The translations under genes and the position numbers were made by a program. A stretch of DNA of 6,192 nucleotides from Frankiaceae bacterium. GTDB lineage: Bacteria; Actinomycetota; Actinomycetes; JAFAQI01. The notes under the pieces are model-generated. The model saw nothing but the letters and a program-made list of their open reading frames with translations, did not search any database and was not told the origin of the DNA. This document shows, in pieces, positions 5,335 through 6,192 of the stretch; the first letter of the stretch is position 1, and each line of letters starts with the position of its first letter. The stretch covers positions 1 to 6,192 of the forward strand of contig JAVEEE010000242.1 in NCBI GenBank assembly GCA_030840615.1. The letters are read 5' to 3'.

Positions 5335-6192
5335 CGCCTGAACCGGCAGGGGCGGGTATGCCTGCTGTTGCGCACGGTTCACGTCAACGCCGCGAAACCG
5401 ATCGAGCAGGGTCACGACCCTGGGGAGGTCGTGTCCCGCCAGGATCCGGCGAACCTCGGACTCGAGAGCGGCGATCTCGTCGATTGCGCCGGCTGGGGAC
5501 TGTCGACCGGCGGCTCGCAGCGCGCGCATGAGTCCAAGTCTCGACCGGGCGGCGAAGCCGGGGGCGCCGGCCGCGTCGTGGTCGACGATGGCCGACCGGA
5601 AGTGGCCGGCGGCGGCTTCCCAGTGCCCCAACGTCAGCGCGAGCTCACCGAGGACGCGGTCGATGCTGCCGAGTGACAACGGCATGATGCTGGCCCAGCG
5701 CCCGGCAGACGGGAGCAGCGTCGAGTAGACCTTGGCTGCCGCCGGCGCGTCGCCGAGCGTTGCAATGGCACTGCCCAGGCAGCTCATCCCGATGAGCCAG
5801 TGCGGCTCACCGCGGCGATCCGGGTAGTTCACGGCGAGCAGCTCGTCGACGACGAGCCGGGCCTCGTCGAGGCGGTCCAGCTCGGTCAGCGCCATGACCA
5901 GCGCGGCGTGCCAGGTGTAGAGCCGCGGCGCGCGCGCGATCGCCGTGTGGGCCATGTCGACCAGCTCGGTCAGCCGGCCCTGCTCGTAGCGCACCATGTA
6001 GAGCTGTACGCCGAACCACGTGGACGCGTCGGGCTGATCGGTGAGCTGGCTCAGCGCTAGTGCCTCGAAGGCGAGCTTTTCGGCGCCGGCGATCTCACCT
6101 GCGATGGCTTCCAAGGTGCCCCGGACGATTGTCACGAGCCAGCGTAGGACCGGCAGCCGTAGCTCTTCCGCGAGCCGGGTCGCCCGCTCCAT
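5305..6192 (-). CDS. TPR-rich C-terminal part of a probable large regulator (5' partial)
   Basis: The visible 295 residues are almost entirely paired amphipathic helices of tetratricopeptide type, at roughly 20-50, 60-85, 93-120, 132-165 and 178-210, for example ALVMALTELDRLDEARLVVDELLA and LGELALTLGHWEAAAGHFRSAI. The segment LLPSAGRWASIMPLSLGSIDRVLGELALTLG resembles the C-terminal TPR region of actinobacterial AAA/NACHT-type ATPase regulators, such as large LuxR-family proteins or ATPase-cyclase fusions. That assignment is by general resemblance only. No HTH or catalytic motif lies in the visible part. An ATG falls exactly at the window edge, but sequence after it already reads as mid-repeat (LAEELRLPVLRWL), so it is probably internal and the gene continues to the right. 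The C-terminus is complete (TGA at 5307-5305) and overlaps dnaB by 30 bases in convergent orientation. Confidence 0.7.
   Translation of the reverse strand: MERATRLAEELRLPVLRWLVTIVRGTLEAIAGEIAGAEKLAFEALALSQLTDQPDASTWFGVQLYMVRYEQGRLTELVDMAHTAIARAPRLYTWHAALVMALTELDRLDEARLVVDELLAVNYPDRRGEPHWLIGMSCLGSAIATLGDAPAAAKVYSTLLPSAGRWASIMPLSLGSIDRVLGELALTLGHWEAAAGHFRSAIVDHDAAGAPGFAARSRLGLMRALRAAGRQSPAGAIDEIAALESEVRRILAGHDLPRVVTLLDRFRGVDVNRAQQQAYPPLPVQASALLHVDEP
5344..5367. terminator. Small hairpin just past dnaB
   Basis: CGGCAGG (5344-5350) pairs with CCTGCTG (5361-5367) with one G-U pair and a 10-base loop, starting 9 bases after the dnaB stop. No T-run follows on either strand. It lies inside the end of the opposing gene, so it may be chance or a weak dnaB terminator. 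Confidence 0.2.

Overview
The window is a high-GC chromosomal segment from an actinobacterium (Actinomycetota). This rests on strongly GC-biased codons, GTG starts, actinobacterial-type SSB and DnaB sequences, and the gene order rpsF-ssb-rpsR-rplI-dnaB, a conserved actinobacterial replication/translation cluster. DnaB has no intein, unlike Mycobacterium tuberculosis DnaB, and a PIG-V-type GT-C glycosyltransferase lies upstream of rpsF. The genus cannot be fixed from this sequence alone.

Layout. Bases 1-1100 (+) hold a PIG-V/GT76-like polytopic membrane mannosyltransferase whose reading frame is open to the left edge, so its true start is probably outside the window. Bases 1171-1962 (+) encode a secreted, membrane-anchored protein with a signal peptide, a cupredoxin-like domain, a long Pro/Ser/Thr stalk with a His cluster, and a C-terminal membrane segment. 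Bases 1963-2100 form the rpsF leader, with a candidate -10 box and a long-range helix that would hide the rpsF ribosome binding site. Then follow rpsF (S6), ssb, rpsR (zinc-type S18) and rplI (L9), closely spaced and co-directional. A 292-base gap (3657-3948) separates rplI from dnaB. It carries five same-strand degenerate DnaA-box-like 9-mers, short repeats and a candidate dnaB promoter. dnaB (3949-5334) encodes a full-length replicative helicase. On the opposite strand, the 3' part of a TPR-rich protein, probably the C-terminal region of a large regulator, enters from the right edge and overlaps the dnaB 3' end tail-to-tail by 30 bases.

How the genes work together. S6 and S18 form a heterodimer in the 30S platform. 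L9 is a 50S protein. SSB and DnaB act at the replication fork. The cluster therefore couples ribosome and replication supply. The two upstream genes concern the cell envelope and have no evident functional link to it. The TPR gene is a separate, convergent unit.

I saw no tRNA, rRNA, CRISPR array, insertion sequence or phage gene. The most interesting signals are non-coding: the rpsF leader helix and the repeat array before dnaB. The degenerate cupredoxin-like surface protein is the least characterised complete gene.
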